A stretch of 38,638 bases of DNA from a virus. Below, piece after piece: positions 14,734 through 22,672 of this stretch. Each line of letters opens with the position of its first letter. Position 1 is the stretch's first letter. The stretch is from IMG/VR virus record IMGVR_UViG_3300011113_000425, positions 1-38,638 of that record; one strand, written 5' to 3'. The notes under the pieces were generated by a model. The model saw nothing but the letters and a program-made list of their open reading frames with translations. It was not told the DNA's origin and did no database searches. A program made the translations under genes and the position numbers.

Positions 14734-15408
14734 CTATATTGCATCATAAACATAACATTGTTTTGTATGAATTTCTAGCTCTGCTTCATAAAAACGTTGG
14801 ACTGGCACAGAATTCCAAATATCTTTGTGATATAAAAAATTGTTCAACATCTGCCACCGTTTAAAAGACTTATGTGGTTGATGATTTTTAACTAGATTTT
14901 TAAATTGTGGAGAATTATCAACAATTTCTGCAAATTCCAAATTGATAATGTTTTTTGCAAAAACTGGCAAAAATGGTTGAATGTAATTTTTTGCTGTTTC
15001 ACGTTCCTTATCTATGCGTGCCGGGCCGGATACAGCTAGCCAAGGTTGTGATTTTTCATAATAATGGTAATAAGCACGAAGCCATCGATACAATTTGCTA
15101 CGATGTGTAGTGGTAGTAATGAGTACTATTTGATCAGATGCATCAGCCAACTGGTAGGCATCCAGGATACCAGGCCAACAATGAGTTCCAACGCATGTTT
15201 TGTTGTTGAAATTTGCATACTTTAGTTTGGATAAAAATTCAGGAACATCAAATTGATCTAGAATTGAATCGGCATCACCAATCTTTCCAATACTATGTGC
15301 AGGCGACTGGATACCACCATTCTGGCTAATTGGTGAAAAACTATCTGTTAATATATCACACAATAATCCTCCAGCTGTGTAATGTGGAAAGCAAATAAGA
15401 TTTTTCAA
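14734..15408 (-). CDS. Possible sulfotransferase-fold protein, cargo gene
   Basis: A 224-residue A+T-rich gene starting with TTG that overlaps the stop of the radical SAM gene (TTGA). The N-terminus ICFPHYTAGGLLCDIL could be a phosphosulfate-loop-like segment. Residues around 72-110 (VGTHCWPGILDAYQLADASD, then IVLITTTTHRSKLYRWLRAY) recall the sulfotransferase pattern of TH-x2-P, a strand and an R-S-x-helix. A late strand NIINLEFAEIVDN also fits. This is weak pattern matching; a glycan- or peptide-modifying role is a guess. It is strictly paired with the radical SAM gene and differs in base composition from the surrounding phage genes. Confidence 0.5.
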   Translation of the reverse strand: MKNLICFPHYTAGGLLCDILTDSFSPISQNGGIQSPAHSIGKIGDADSILDQFDVPEFLSKLKYANFNNKTCVGTHCWPGILDAYQLADASDQIVLITTTTHRSKLYRWLRAYYHYYEKSQPWLAVSGPARIDKERETAKNYIQPFLPVFAKNIINLEFAEIVDNSPQFKNLVKNHQPHKSFKRWQMLNNFLYHKDIWNSVPVQRFYEAELEIHTKQCYVYDAI

Positions 15409-16487
15409 AAATATCTTTCAACTTCTGAAAATGTGTGACGCCAATTTTGAGCCCGCCATGTGTCCAATTGATCAAGATAAGTGGTCAGTTTAAACGTGTC
15501 CCCGGACCAAGGATGATCATCAAGCATGAGCGAGATTGAATGCATTCTGCCGTACTTGATTTTAACTAATTCACGAATTCCGGGGGGAGTATGATCAATT
15601 GCCAGCACTCCAATGCAAGGATGTAGATTCAGATCAGTGGCGTCTCCATATCGATTTGTAGAGAAATGTTGGTCAAACCAATCTTGAAATCTATCATAAT
15701 AATAAATGTTCAAAGGATTTAATGTATGTTCAACGCCAAACATAACATTATGCGGCGCTGTGGCCAGAGCTTGTTTGGCAAAGTCCGTACATTTTGTCCA
15801 GGTATGTGGCCATCTCAATAGATCAAATTGAGCGTGGGTACCATCCAGGCTGGCAACCCATTTTACAAGTTTAAATTTTTGCCATTGTTCAAACACCGAT
15901 TGCCGCGGCATGATACTAAAATTAGTGGTATACTGAACTGTGACATTTTGAGGGTTTGAAATTAATTTTAAAATTTCAACATGCATGTTGCTCATCATTG
16001 GTTCGCCACCTCCAAACTTCACGTATTTTAATTGTGACAAATTTTGTTGGGCTAGTATATCAATGAATTTTTTTGTTGTGTCTTTGAGTCTATCCTCACG
16101 ATGTAGATTGTGTATTTGTTCTGAATGATTGACTTGATTTCTTAAATCTTCTTGATACCAAAAACTGCTTTGTCCGGCATCACAACTTGCACAAGCCAAA
16201 TTACATTGTTTGGTTGTTGCCACGGTGAGAATTTCAATTTGTCCTGATAAATTTTCTGACATGTCAAAACTTGCTTGACGATAACTAGGAATACCTTGTC
16301 TTTCTTGATCAATACATGCACGACAAGTCTCTTTGACATCGGACTTGATCCAAAGTTGTCTATAATAATCTACAGAATGTAAATCTGTAAGTGTAGATTT
16401 TTTTGAGTAATAACAACAAGGTGCCACTGTAATTTGTGTAGAATCATTATTGTATACCAGTCCATTGTGTAAGAATTTACAGAACAT
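15405..16487 (-). CDS. Radical SAM protein with twitch/SPASM-type cysteines, cargo gene
   Basis: A 360-residue protein. The radical SAM motif is C95-x3-C99-x2-C102 (KQCNLACASCD), with GGGEP further on (YVKFGGGEPMM). Before it lie APC24-C25 and C55-x2-C58, the arrangement seen in phage twitch-domain radical SAM proteins, suggesting an auxiliary cluster. It would cleave SAM to a 5'-deoxyadenosyl radical; the substrate is unknown, though related enzymes modify peptides. The gene begins one base within the helicase stop (TAATG) and ends overlapping its partner, so it rides on helicase transcription. It is A+T-rich next to gp41 and gp61. It is the clearest Fe-S client of the phage IscU/IscA in this window. 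Confidence 0.85.
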   Translation of the reverse strand: MFCKFLHNGLVYNNDSTQITVAPCCYYSKKSTLTDLHSVDYYRQLWIKSDVKETCRACIDQERQGIPSYRQASFDMSENLSGQIEILTVATTKQCNLACASCDAGQSSFWYQEDLRNQVNHSEQIHNLHREDRLKDTTKKFIDILAQQNLSQLKYVKFGGGEPMMSNMHVEILKLISNPQNVTVQYTTNFSIMPRQSVFEQWQKFKLVKWVASLDGTHAQFDLLRWPHTWTKCTDFAKQALATAPHNVMFGVEHTLNPLNIYYYDRFQDWFDQHFSTNRYGDATDLNLHPCIGVLAIDHTPPGIRELVKIKYGRMHSISLMLDDHPWSGDTFKLTTYLDQLDTWRAQNWRHTFSEVERYF

Positions 16488-17899
16488 TATGTTTTAATTT
16501 TTCCCAACAACTGTTTAAGTTTGGCACTTTGCACATCGGCAGTAATTTTGCCTATGTCTACTTCTTCAACACTGTCAGGATCTTGTGTCAACGTGCTGGA
16601 GCCGACACGACTCTGTGTGCGAATACTGCTTAAAATATCAGATTTCTTGAAAGCGTTGACCGGACCTGCTTCTTCTCCTGAATCTGTGATACGCATGGTT
16701 TCAATGTTGTAGTCTAGATCGATCTTTTGTCCCACACCTGTTGAACTACGCGACTTCATGCACTGGATCTGATACTTGCCGCGCTCACGCATGGCTCTGC
16801 TAGTAAAGATACCAAACACGTTGTCGGCTGTGTTGATCTTACTAATACCACCACTAATATGACTGTGATCAAACTCAATCTCTTCCACGGCCGATCTATT
16901 CAACTGACTTGCTGTCACAAATAACACATTGAGCTCTTTGGCCAAGTTACGCAGTTCTTCACTCACATACTTGTCTTTGACAAACAGGTCATTGGGACTG
17001 ACCTTGGCACTCACAGGCATCAGCAAGTCCAAGTAATCACACATGACAAAGTCCACTTTCAATCCTGTTTGCACTTGCACTTCTTTGATATAGCTTCGTA
17101 TATCGTTGATGTTTGATTGTGCCGGCAAGGCCTTGATCCTGTACTGTCCGGCTTTTTTGCTTACCAGCTTGACTTTGAGCTCGGTTTGGTCTATGTCCTT
17201 GCGGATCTCTTTGGTACTCATGCCTGACAACATGGCATCAGTTCTCAACGCACACAGTTCTTCACTGAGTTCTAGACTGATATACACACCACTAAGTCCT
17301 GCTTGTAACCAGCTCAAGGCTATGTTCATCATGACCAAGCTCTTGCCTGATCCCGACCCACCTGCGAATATGTTTAACTCACCTCTGCTGAATCCGCCAT
17401 ACAGGATCTTGTCCATCTGCGGCCAACCTGTTGAAACTTGTCCACCGCTGTTAAAGTATTTGTTGATACGCTCTCGGGGGTCTAACCAGTAGTCTGTGCC
17501 CATGTCCTTGGTCAGGCTGATCTGTACCGCATCCTTGATCAGTTTTTCCACAGGATCATATTCGCCTTTTTCAAGCAAGTCTGCAGATTTTAGGATAGCA
17601 CGTTCTAGTTCTTGTCTACGAGTAAAGCTTTCAAACTCTTCCATGAACCACTCAAAGTGTCCGTCGTTCAAGTCTGGAATATGATTTAGTTTTACGCCTG
17701 TGCTGGCACTGATCTGTTCTGTGGTCGGTAGAGTTTTGTGATCGTCACTGTGCCGGGCAATAAACTCAGCTGCTGGTCGCAAACTACGATCAAAGTTTTC
17801 GGGGTTGTAGATGTTCTGCACACGCACATACGACTCTGCGTCTTGCAACATCATTTCTAAGAATAGGCGTTGGACTTCAAGTCCGTAATCTTTTAACAA
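16487..17899 (-). CDS. Replicative DNA helicase, gp41/DnaB type
   Basis: A 470-residue hexameric helicase. A small N-terminal helical domain (1-130) is followed by the RecA-like core with Walker A G180-G-S-G-S-G-K-S187, the VYISLELSEEL strand, a Walker B-like VDFVMCDYLDLLMP, and a VLFVTASQLNRSA block, as in DnaB and T4 gp41. It unwinds the fork together with the primase, whose gene lies directly upstream and overlaps by 23 nt. No ribosome binding site is obvious, in line with coupled translation. T4 keeps 41 and 61 close too. Family assignment is firm. Confidence 0.93.
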   Translation of the reverse strand: MLKDYGLEVQRLFLEMMLQDAESYVRVQNIYNPENFDRSLRPAAEFIARHSDDHKTLPTTEQISASTGVKLNHIPDLNDGHFEWFMEEFESFTRRQELERAILKSADLLEKGEYDPVEKLIKDAVQISLTKDMGTDYWLDPRERINKYFNSGGQVSTGWPQMDKILYGGFSRGELNIFAGGSGSGKSLVMMNIALSWLQAGLSGVYISLELSEELCALRTDAMLSGMSTKEIRKDIDQTELKVKLVSKKAGQYRIKALPAQSNINDIRSYIKEVQVQTGLKVDFVMCDYLDLLMPVSAKVSPNDLFVKDKYVSEELRNLAKELNVLFVTASQLNRSAVEEIEFDHSHISGGISKINTADNVFGIFTSRAMRERGKYQIQCMKSRSSTGVGQKIDLDYNIETMRITDSGEEAGPVNAFKKSDILSSIRTQSRVGSSTLTQDPDSVEEVDIGKITADVQSAKLKQLLGKIKT

Positions 17900-18839
17900 G
17901 TTGTTTTTTCCTTAGTTCTATTTTAATTCGACTGGTTTCTCTGGCCTGCAAGATAGTTATCAAAGTTGCCAATCTTCCCCAACGAATCACAGCATCGTTG
18001 ACATCTTTGACATCTGCAGGCCACTCGGGCATGCTTACTGCCCAGCCAAGTTCTACTGCACGATCTACCAAGCGCATGCCGGGCTCGTCCTGGTCAGGTA
18101 CTACTACAACGTCACGTCCTAGACTGCGGATCAGTCTGGCCTGGGCATCATTGATATCGGCATGCAACACAGCCAGGCCATTGATGCTCAGGGCATCAAA
18201 TACTCCTTCCATGACCAATACCGACGACCAATCGACCTGTTGTAGATCTGTGCCAAACACATAACCGGGCTGAGCATCTTGTATGTATTTTGGCGTGCGA
18301 TCATCCAGGAATCTATTGGTGTGTCCCACGACCTGTCCATCATGAGTGAATGGAATCACTATGCCTGGTCTGGGCATGGTTTTATAAAGGAATGGATAGT
18401 CCGTAGGTATGCAACGGTCCTGGAGATATTGTTGTGCAGTTTCGTTCAAAGGTTGTGTATCTGCGGGCAGGTCACGGTCTTCAAACTCAATGCTGTGTAA
18501 CTTGTTGACCAACTCTTGCCGTTCACTGAGTATGCCTTCTATGTTACGTTGTCGGAGACTTTCTAGGTTGACTCTTTCTATTTCTTCTTGGGGCACATTC
18601 ATCCAACTCAATAACTTACGTGCCTTGAATGTCAGTGTGCGACCCAGTACAAAACTGGCAGTGAATCCACAGTTAAAACAGTGGTAGGACCATGATCCAT
18701 CTGTGCTGGGTTTGATGCCGCCACGCTGGCGACGATCGCGGCTTTCGCCATGGTGTTCACAGCAGGGAGCATTGAAACTGATCCAGCCCGAAGTGGTTTG
18801 TTTTCTTTTGGCTGGCAGGAAAGCAGTCACATCAATCAT
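17877..18839 (-). CDS. DNA primase, gp61 type (zinc finger plus Toprim)
   Basis: A 320-residue primase. The N-terminal zinc site uses C26/C27, H29/H30 and C54-F-N-C57; the Toprim core shows E211 (VLVMEGVFDAL) and D249-Q-D251 (VVVVPDQDEPG), typical of DnaG/T4 gp61 type. It lays RNA primers at the fork with the gp41 helicase encoded downstream. The ATG at 18839 has a TTGATC-N17-TATAAT promoter whose -10 ends exactly 6 nt before it, so the early mRNA should be leaderless; no Shine-Dalgarno is present. The C-terminus is basic (IELRKKQLVKRLRT). Confidence 0.9.
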   Translation of the reverse strand: MIDVTAFLPAKRKQTTSGWISFNAPCCEHHGESRDRRQRGGIKPSTDGSWSYHCFNCGFTASFVLGRTLTFKARKLLSWMNVPQEEIERVNLESLRQRNIEGILSERQELVNKLHSIEFEDRDLPADTQPLNETAQQYLQDRCIPTDYPFLYKTMPRPGIVIPFTHDGQVVGHTNRFLDDRTPKYIQDAQPGYVFGTDLQQVDWSSVLVMEGVFDALSINGLAVLHADINDAQARLIRSLGRDVVVVPDQDEPGMRLVDRAVELGWAVSMPEWPADVKDVNDAVIRWGRLATLITILQARETSRIKIELRKKQLVKRLRT

Positions 18840-18845
18840 GCTACG

Positions 18846-18874
18846 ATTATAGCATGTTTTTTGGACAAGATCAA
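18846..18874 (-). promoter_or_regulatory. Sigma70 promoter giving a leaderless primase mRNA
   Basis: Minus-strand TTGATC (18869-18874), 17-nt spacer, TATAAT (18846-18851), then exactly 6 nt to the ATG at 18839. The expected start site is the A of the ATG. Confidence 0.75.
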
Positions 18875-18877
18875 TCG

Positions 18878-20041
18878 TTATCGGTACAGGAGATTTTCTA
18901 TGTAGCCGGTGCTGATGATCACGGCCGCACCTTGATTTTGGGGACTCACAGGATACTGACTACCGCTGCCGCTGACCATGGCATTGGGCACACGCCAATA
19001 TCCACTGCCACCATCGATCACATTTATGGCACTTACCGCGCCGGTGGCCGGATTCCATACTGCTTCGGCTCGGGCTCCTGAACCAGTGCCCACGATGTTC
19101 ACATGTGGCTGGGCCAGATATCCGGTGCCGTTGTTGTTCATCACTATGCTGGTGACCACACCGTCGGTACAGATGGCATAGGCCGAAGCTGGACTGGGTG
19201 TAGGATAGTTGGGCACAGCAAACAGGCTGGAATTGAAACAGGCACGGATTATGGGATACCAACCGATCACGTTCCAGTGTATAGTTCCGGTCTTGTTGAG
19301 ATAGGTCACACTTTCTGTGACATTGTAGAATATGCTTTGATAGTTTTCAGCGGCCTGGAACTTGATGGTGCCGGTGTAGCCCACCAGATCCATCTGCACC
19401 GTGGTCACTGCGTTCCTGGGTTCAATAAAACTGCTGAAATACTGTGGATTGAGATAGCTGTTCCAGCCTCCACCGGGTCCTCCTGCTCCACCAGCCCAGT
19501 AGGGACTGGCAGGATAGTTTTCATAGCCGGATCCTTCCACGCTGAACTGTGCAGAAAGTTTTGTGGTAGGTATGGTCAGAGGTGAACTGGGCACATGCTG
19601 TGGCAATGCCGAATCCACAATGTCCAGGGGCGCACGGGCACCAGCCTGGGCATTGGTAAACACAGCTTCAGTCAAATTGCCACTGGTTCTGGTAATGGAG
19701 TAACTGGCAGGTTGTGCCAACACTTCCAACAACTGTTCTGCGGTCAAGGTGACCTTGGCACGACCCGTGGCCGCATTCAGCGTGACCATGGGTTCTTGTA
19801 TCAATAACTCGTCGCTTTCTGTGTTGATCACACGGAAAATAAATGAGCTACCGGTGATGTTGACCGGCTTTTCTTGCTGATTGATAAACTCAAACAACAA
19901 CACATTGTCAACACCTTTGTTTATGGTCAGTCTTTTTGCGTACACAGGATCATACCTATAGATAAATGTTTCGCCCGCACCGGTATCCATGAGCAGGACT
20001 CTGGCGATCTGCTGATACACGTAGGCTTGTGTGGAATACAT
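18878..20041 (-). CDS. Virion structural protein, tail/baseplate or fibre type
   Basis: A 387-residue protein. Residues 1-130 look like a beta-sandwich (YAKRLTINKGVDNVLLFEFI, SSFIFRVINTESDELL) of the kind found at the N-terminus of baseplate/fibre proteins such as BppU. The C-terminal part has two repeat-like GTGYLAQPHVNIVGTGSGA and GGSGYWRVPNAMVSGSG units, common in phage adhesins, and a glycine-rich linker (AGGAGGPGGGWNSY) in the middle. No enzyme motif is seen. A TAAATA late-type box ends 6 nt before the ATG, so the late mRNA is probably leaderless; the N-terminus MYSTQAYVYQQI is natural and argues against a later start. It diverges from the plus-strand gene at 20102. Confidence 0.7.
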   Translation of the reverse strand: MYSTQAYVYQQIARVLLMDTGAGETFIYRYDPVYAKRLTINKGVDNVLLFEFINQQEKPVNITGSSFIFRVINTESDELLIQEPMVTLNAATGRAKVTLTAEQLLEVLAQPASYSITRTSGNLTEAVFTNAQAGARAPLDIVDSALPQHVPSSPLTIPTTKLSAQFSVEGSGYENYPASPYWAGGAGGPGGGWNSYLNPQYFSSFIEPRNAVTTVQMDLVGYTGTIKFQAAENYQSIFYNVTESVTYLNKTGTIHWNVIGWYPIIRACFNSSLFAVPNYPTPSPASAYAICTDGVVTSIVMNNNGTGYLAQPHVNIVGTGSGARAEAVWNPATGAVSAINVIDGGSGYWRVPNAMVSGSGSQYPVSPQNQGAAVIISTGYIENLLYR

Positions 20042-20046
20042 ACAGA

Positions 20047-20055
20047 GTATTTAGC
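20047..20055 (-). promoter_or_regulatory. Late-type promoter box abutting start codon
   Basis: GCTAAATAC on the minus strand, whose TAAATA ends 6 nt before the ATG at 20041. No Shine-Dalgarno fits between. Confidence 0.5.
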
Positions 20056-20072
20056 ACTTTTAGATTTACCGT

Positions 20073-20093
20073 GCAAAACGGTTTGGTAAATAT
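20073..20093 (+). promoter_or_regulatory. Divergent intergenic element with inverted repeat and TAAATA box
   Basis: ATTTACC and GGTAAAT form inverted 7-bp arms, with an inner ACCGT/ACGGT pair overlapping the left arm. The right arm continues as GGTAAATATC (20085-20094), a weak late-type box 8-9 nt before the plus-strand ATG at 20102. It may drive the plus gene or act as an operator. Confidence 0.35.
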
Positions 20094-20101
20094 CACGGAC
20101 T

Positions 20102-20479
20102 ATGAATCACGACTTGTTTGCCCGACTGGCTGAAAAATACCCATTTATTACCTTGTGCGTGTATGCCAGCACAGAATATGTGGGCATCATACAAAATCAA
20201 GACGATTCAATCACCACGATCTATGATTTTGGTGCTATACAAGACCTAGAGCAAAAACGCAAATTCCTTGAATTGGCCAATGTGTGGTGGTGGGAGTCAA
20301 ATCGCTCTATACCTATTAACATATTCCTAAAAACGGAATGGGATCCATTCCGTGGCTATATCAGGACTTTTGTCAACAAAGATCTTGAAATCTTGCATGG
20401 ACCGGTGTGTAGTCTATCGGAAATGGCCCGTAAAAAATCAAAAAGGAAAAGTATAACTCTAGTTCGTAGAGTTGATTAG
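20102..20479 (+). CDS. Conserved T4-like phage protein of unknown function
   Basis: A 125-residue protein and the only plus-strand gene in the left 28 kb. It begins MNHDLFARLAEKYPFITL and has the blocks EYVGIIQNQDDSITTIYDF, NVWWWESNRSIPINIFL and a basic tail ARKKSKRKSITLVRR. I recall near relatives in many T4-like cyanophages with the same WWWESNRxIPINIFL block; no function is known. It faces the structural gene at 18878-20041 head to head and its last 21 nt overlap the end of the DnaE-like gene tail to tail. The opposite orientation suggests separate control. Confidence 0.7.
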   Translation: MNHDLFARLAEKYPFITLCVYASTEYVGIIQNQDDSITTIYDFGAIQDLEQKRKFLELANVWWWESNRSIPINIFLKTEWDPFRGYIRTFVNKDLEILHGPVCSLSEMARKKSKRKSITLVRRVD

Positions 20480-21043
20480 ATTCATGTGCAAGGCCACCAG
20501 GGCTGCGTAAGAAATCGCATGGCTACGCTTGAACACAAATCCACGACTGGCATCGCCGTCCCACACAGATTGAAACACAGTTTCCCAAGGTTGATTTTGC
20601 AAATGTGCCTTGCCTGGACGTATGATTGAAATAAAGGCAGCCATTCTGGGTATTGAATCAGGCCGCATGCTGTTTAACAGTTCTTTGTAATTGCCTATGT
20701 GTGCTAACTGCTGTGCCCAGTCTGGATCTGTCCATAATCGGGTCCATGGCGGATCTTGTGTCAATGCTTGTTGATATTGTTCTGGGCTGGTAATCAACTG
20801 ATACACACTCATATTCAATAAATCTATTTTAAAATAACCCAAGGCTTCTGCAGTTTCATAGTCTATGGCAGCACACTTATTCACGGGATCATAAGGTATA
20901 CCGGTAACATATACACCAGAGTTGTGCTTGCGAACTTGATCTTGTTGCATTTGTCTTGCCGGAATAGCAGAGATCAATGCCAAGACTTGATCTCTGTTGG
21001 CTAGATCAATGTCAATGTCAGCTTGTAATTTTTTCAAGTTCAT
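20459..21043 (-). CDS. DNA polymerase III alpha (DnaE)-like fragment protein
   Basis: A 194-residue protein resembling a short piece of bacterial DnaE/PolC: it has IDIDLANRDQ near the start, an AIDYETAEALGYFKIDLLNM strand like the DnaE palm-edge E-x-L-G-hhKhDhL segment, MAAFISIIRPG and FKRSHAISYAALVALHMNL, the equivalents of DnaE IALIRPG and F-x2-SHxxxYA. No polymerase active-site aspartates of the complete enzyme can be placed in so short a protein. T4-like phages often carry such stand-alone fragments; the role is unknown. The start at 21043 (MNLKKL) is preferred to one seven codons upstream. It overlaps the A+T-rich gene by 26 nt. Confidence 0.65.
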   Translation of the reverse strand: MNLKKLQADIDIDLANRDQVLALISAIPARQMQQDQVRKHNSGVYVTGIPYDPVNKCAAIDYETAEALGYFKIDLLNMSVYQLITSPEQYQQALTQDPPWTRLWTDPDWAQQLAHIGNYKELLNSMRPDSIPRMAAFISIIRPGKAHLQNQPWETVFQSVWDGDASRGFVFKRSHAISYAALVALHMNLINSTN

Positions 21044-21998
21044 AAATTTCAGCACTGTTAACAAACCAAGTTTTCAATGGTAATTCTTTGTTCAGCGCCA
21101 ATTCTAACTTGGCACTAACATAACTTTCTTGGAACAAATCTAGTTTGGGCAAATCAAATATCTCCTTAGACTCTAGTCTTTTCAACAGCCCGTCGCAGAA
21201 TTTTTTAGAATTTTTATAGGGTTGTTTACTTAGAAATTGTACATGAAGATCCTGCAACTGGTCAATCGATGACAACTTAAATTCAGTCCACTTGCTGAGT
21301 TTTTCTATTTCATGTAAAAAATTTTTTGTATCGTAAAAACAACTGTAGGGAAACACATGTACCTGATTGCTGGAATCATACTGCATACGATTTTGTTCGG
21401 TCATGAATCCAGATTGAGCAGGATATTTAAATCCCAGTTTAAAAAACTCTCTGAGAATATACCGTGGGCAGTTGGGTTGATGTTCAAAAAGTTCTAGCAG
21501 TTCCAAATTGTGTTGATTTGAACATTCATCCTGAATCCACTGGGGCAAGGCCCGGTATTGATCTAAAGTAAATATTTCTGGCCAGCTTGGATCTTTGACC
21601 ACATTGTAACTGTTTTGAATTTGGTTATCAAAGAAGTTTTGAATTAAATTTTCAAGCACCCAGGCGTAATTAGGATTGTTAAATTTGTTATAGGTATTTA
21701 TTTCGAGGGTGTCGTTGTCTATGTCCAGATCGCCTGCACGTAGAAGACTTATGGATGCCAACGGCAATAAATCGTCTGTGGTAATCTGTATACTGATAAC
21801 CTTGCTTTTTTTTATTTCAATATCTTTTTGAAAAAAATGATTACTAACAAAAGTTGTCTGGCCTCGATAGTTTTTTTTATGTGATGCGCCCATACTATTA
21901 AATGGTGTGTCTGGTCCAGGAACATTGGCTAAAAATTTATTGCACACAAATTCTAAAAAATTACCATGTGACCCAGCTATAAAATCAATGTAGATCAT
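21018..21998 (-). CDS. A+T-rich cargo protein, possible nucleotide-binding fold
   Basis: A 326-residue protein. A longer open frame exists upstream, but the ATG at 21998 is preferred because it forms TGATG with the stop of the upstream gene and gives a natural MIYIDFIAGSHGNFLEF start, a strand-loop-helix that could bind a phosphate. Residues near 125-160 hold DPSWP-x10-LPQWIQDE-x4-HN, the same pattern as in the methyltransferase at 1606-2625. The rest is helical with many aromatic residues. Base composition is much richer in A+T than neighbours. I cannot name the family; a sulfotransferase-like fold is one guess. It sits among conserved phage genes as if inserted. Confidence 0.55.
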   Translation of the reverse strand: MIYIDFIAGSHGNFLEFVCNKFLANVPGPDTPFNSMGASHKKNYRGQTTFVSNHFFQKDIEIKKSKVISIQITTDDLLPLASISLLRAGDLDIDNDTLEINTYNKFNNPNYAWVLENLIQNFFDNQIQNSYNVVKDPSWPEIFTLDQYRALPQWIQDECSNQHNLELLELFEHQPNCPRYILREFFKLGFKYPAQSGFMTEQNRMQYDSSNQVHVFPYSCFYDTKNFLHEIEKLSKWTEFKLSSIDQLQDLHVQFLSKQPYKNSKKFCDGLLKRLESKEIFDLPKLDLFQESYVSAKLELALNKELPLKTWFVNSAEIYELEKITS

Positions 21999-22672
21999 CA
22001 CCAACCTGCTTTCTGTAACATTTCTTTGACATATTCTTGATCGGCTATGTAATCGGCAAACTTTTTCATCCATATATCCGAATCAATGTAGGGCCAGACC
22101 ATGGCTATTTGTGTGGCGTCTAATTCTGATAAAAACTTTTGCCCGTTTTTACAATTATAAATGACCCAAGGACTGATGCGTCCGGCGGTCACAGCATAGA
22201 CCATGGCATTAGTGTTGCCATAACGCAGGCAATCCTCGGCTGGATTGCCAGTCTCCTCACTCCAGTCTATTGAAAACTCCATGGCACGAGCCAGGGCATC
22301 GTTGACATTTTCTACACGCAAATAGTCTATTAGGTATTCGGTATAGACAGTATCTCGACACCAGTGATCAATCTTTTTGTTTTGACGTAATACCCATTCT
22401 ACAAAACGTGCTGGATTAACTGCACGAATATCTACACAGTAGCGACCAAATTTTACAAAGGCACGATAGTAGGGGCTTTCACAAAAGTCATCATGTGTTT
22501 TTAATCGTGCGCTGCCTTGCGTGAGTTCATAAAATTTAAGGTAGGCCATGAAACCAAGACGCACTCCGGGTTCATCTCGTTCCTGTCGACGGCGTCGTGG
22601 TTCGCAAGAATGTACTGCAAGACTGGCTTCTCTCACAAAGTTTTTGCGACAATACTGACAAGTATAGGTCAT
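21998..22672 (-). CDS. Conserved phage protein with N-terminal zinc finger
   Basis: A 224-residue protein. The first 22 residues form a C2HC-type finger: C5-x2-C8, H21 and C23 region (CQYCRKNFVREASLAVHSC). A conserved helical body follows (GFMAYLKFYELTQGS, SPYYRAFVKFGRYCVDI, IDHWCRDTVYTEYLIDYL). I recall a family with this finger and FxxYLxFYxxTxG in T4-like aquatic phages next to the gene upstream here; function unknown, nucleic-acid binding is likely from the finger. It overlaps the preceding gene by 4 nt and couples to the cargo gene by TGATG. Confidence 0.65.
   Translation of the reverse strand: MTYTCQYCRKNFVREASLAVHSCEPRRRRQERDEPGVRLGFMAYLKFYELTQGSARLKTHDDFCESPYYRAFVKFGRYCVDIRAVNPARFVEWVLRQNKKIDHWCRDTVYTEYLIDYLRVENVNDALARAMEFSIDWSEETGNPAEDCLRYGNTNAMVYAVTAGRISPWVIYNCKNGQKFLSELDATQIAMVWPYIDSDIWMKKFADYIADQEYVKEMLQKAGW

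Noticed and set aside
19103-19585. Plus-strand open frame of 160 codons opposite the baseplate-type gene
   Set aside because: Glycine-rich coding on the other strand leaves this frame open by chance; no start signals.
21999-22073. Earlier start for the cargo gene at 21018
   Set aside because: The extra 25 residues are an off-frame reading of the zinc-finger gene; TGATG at 21998 is the natural coupled start.
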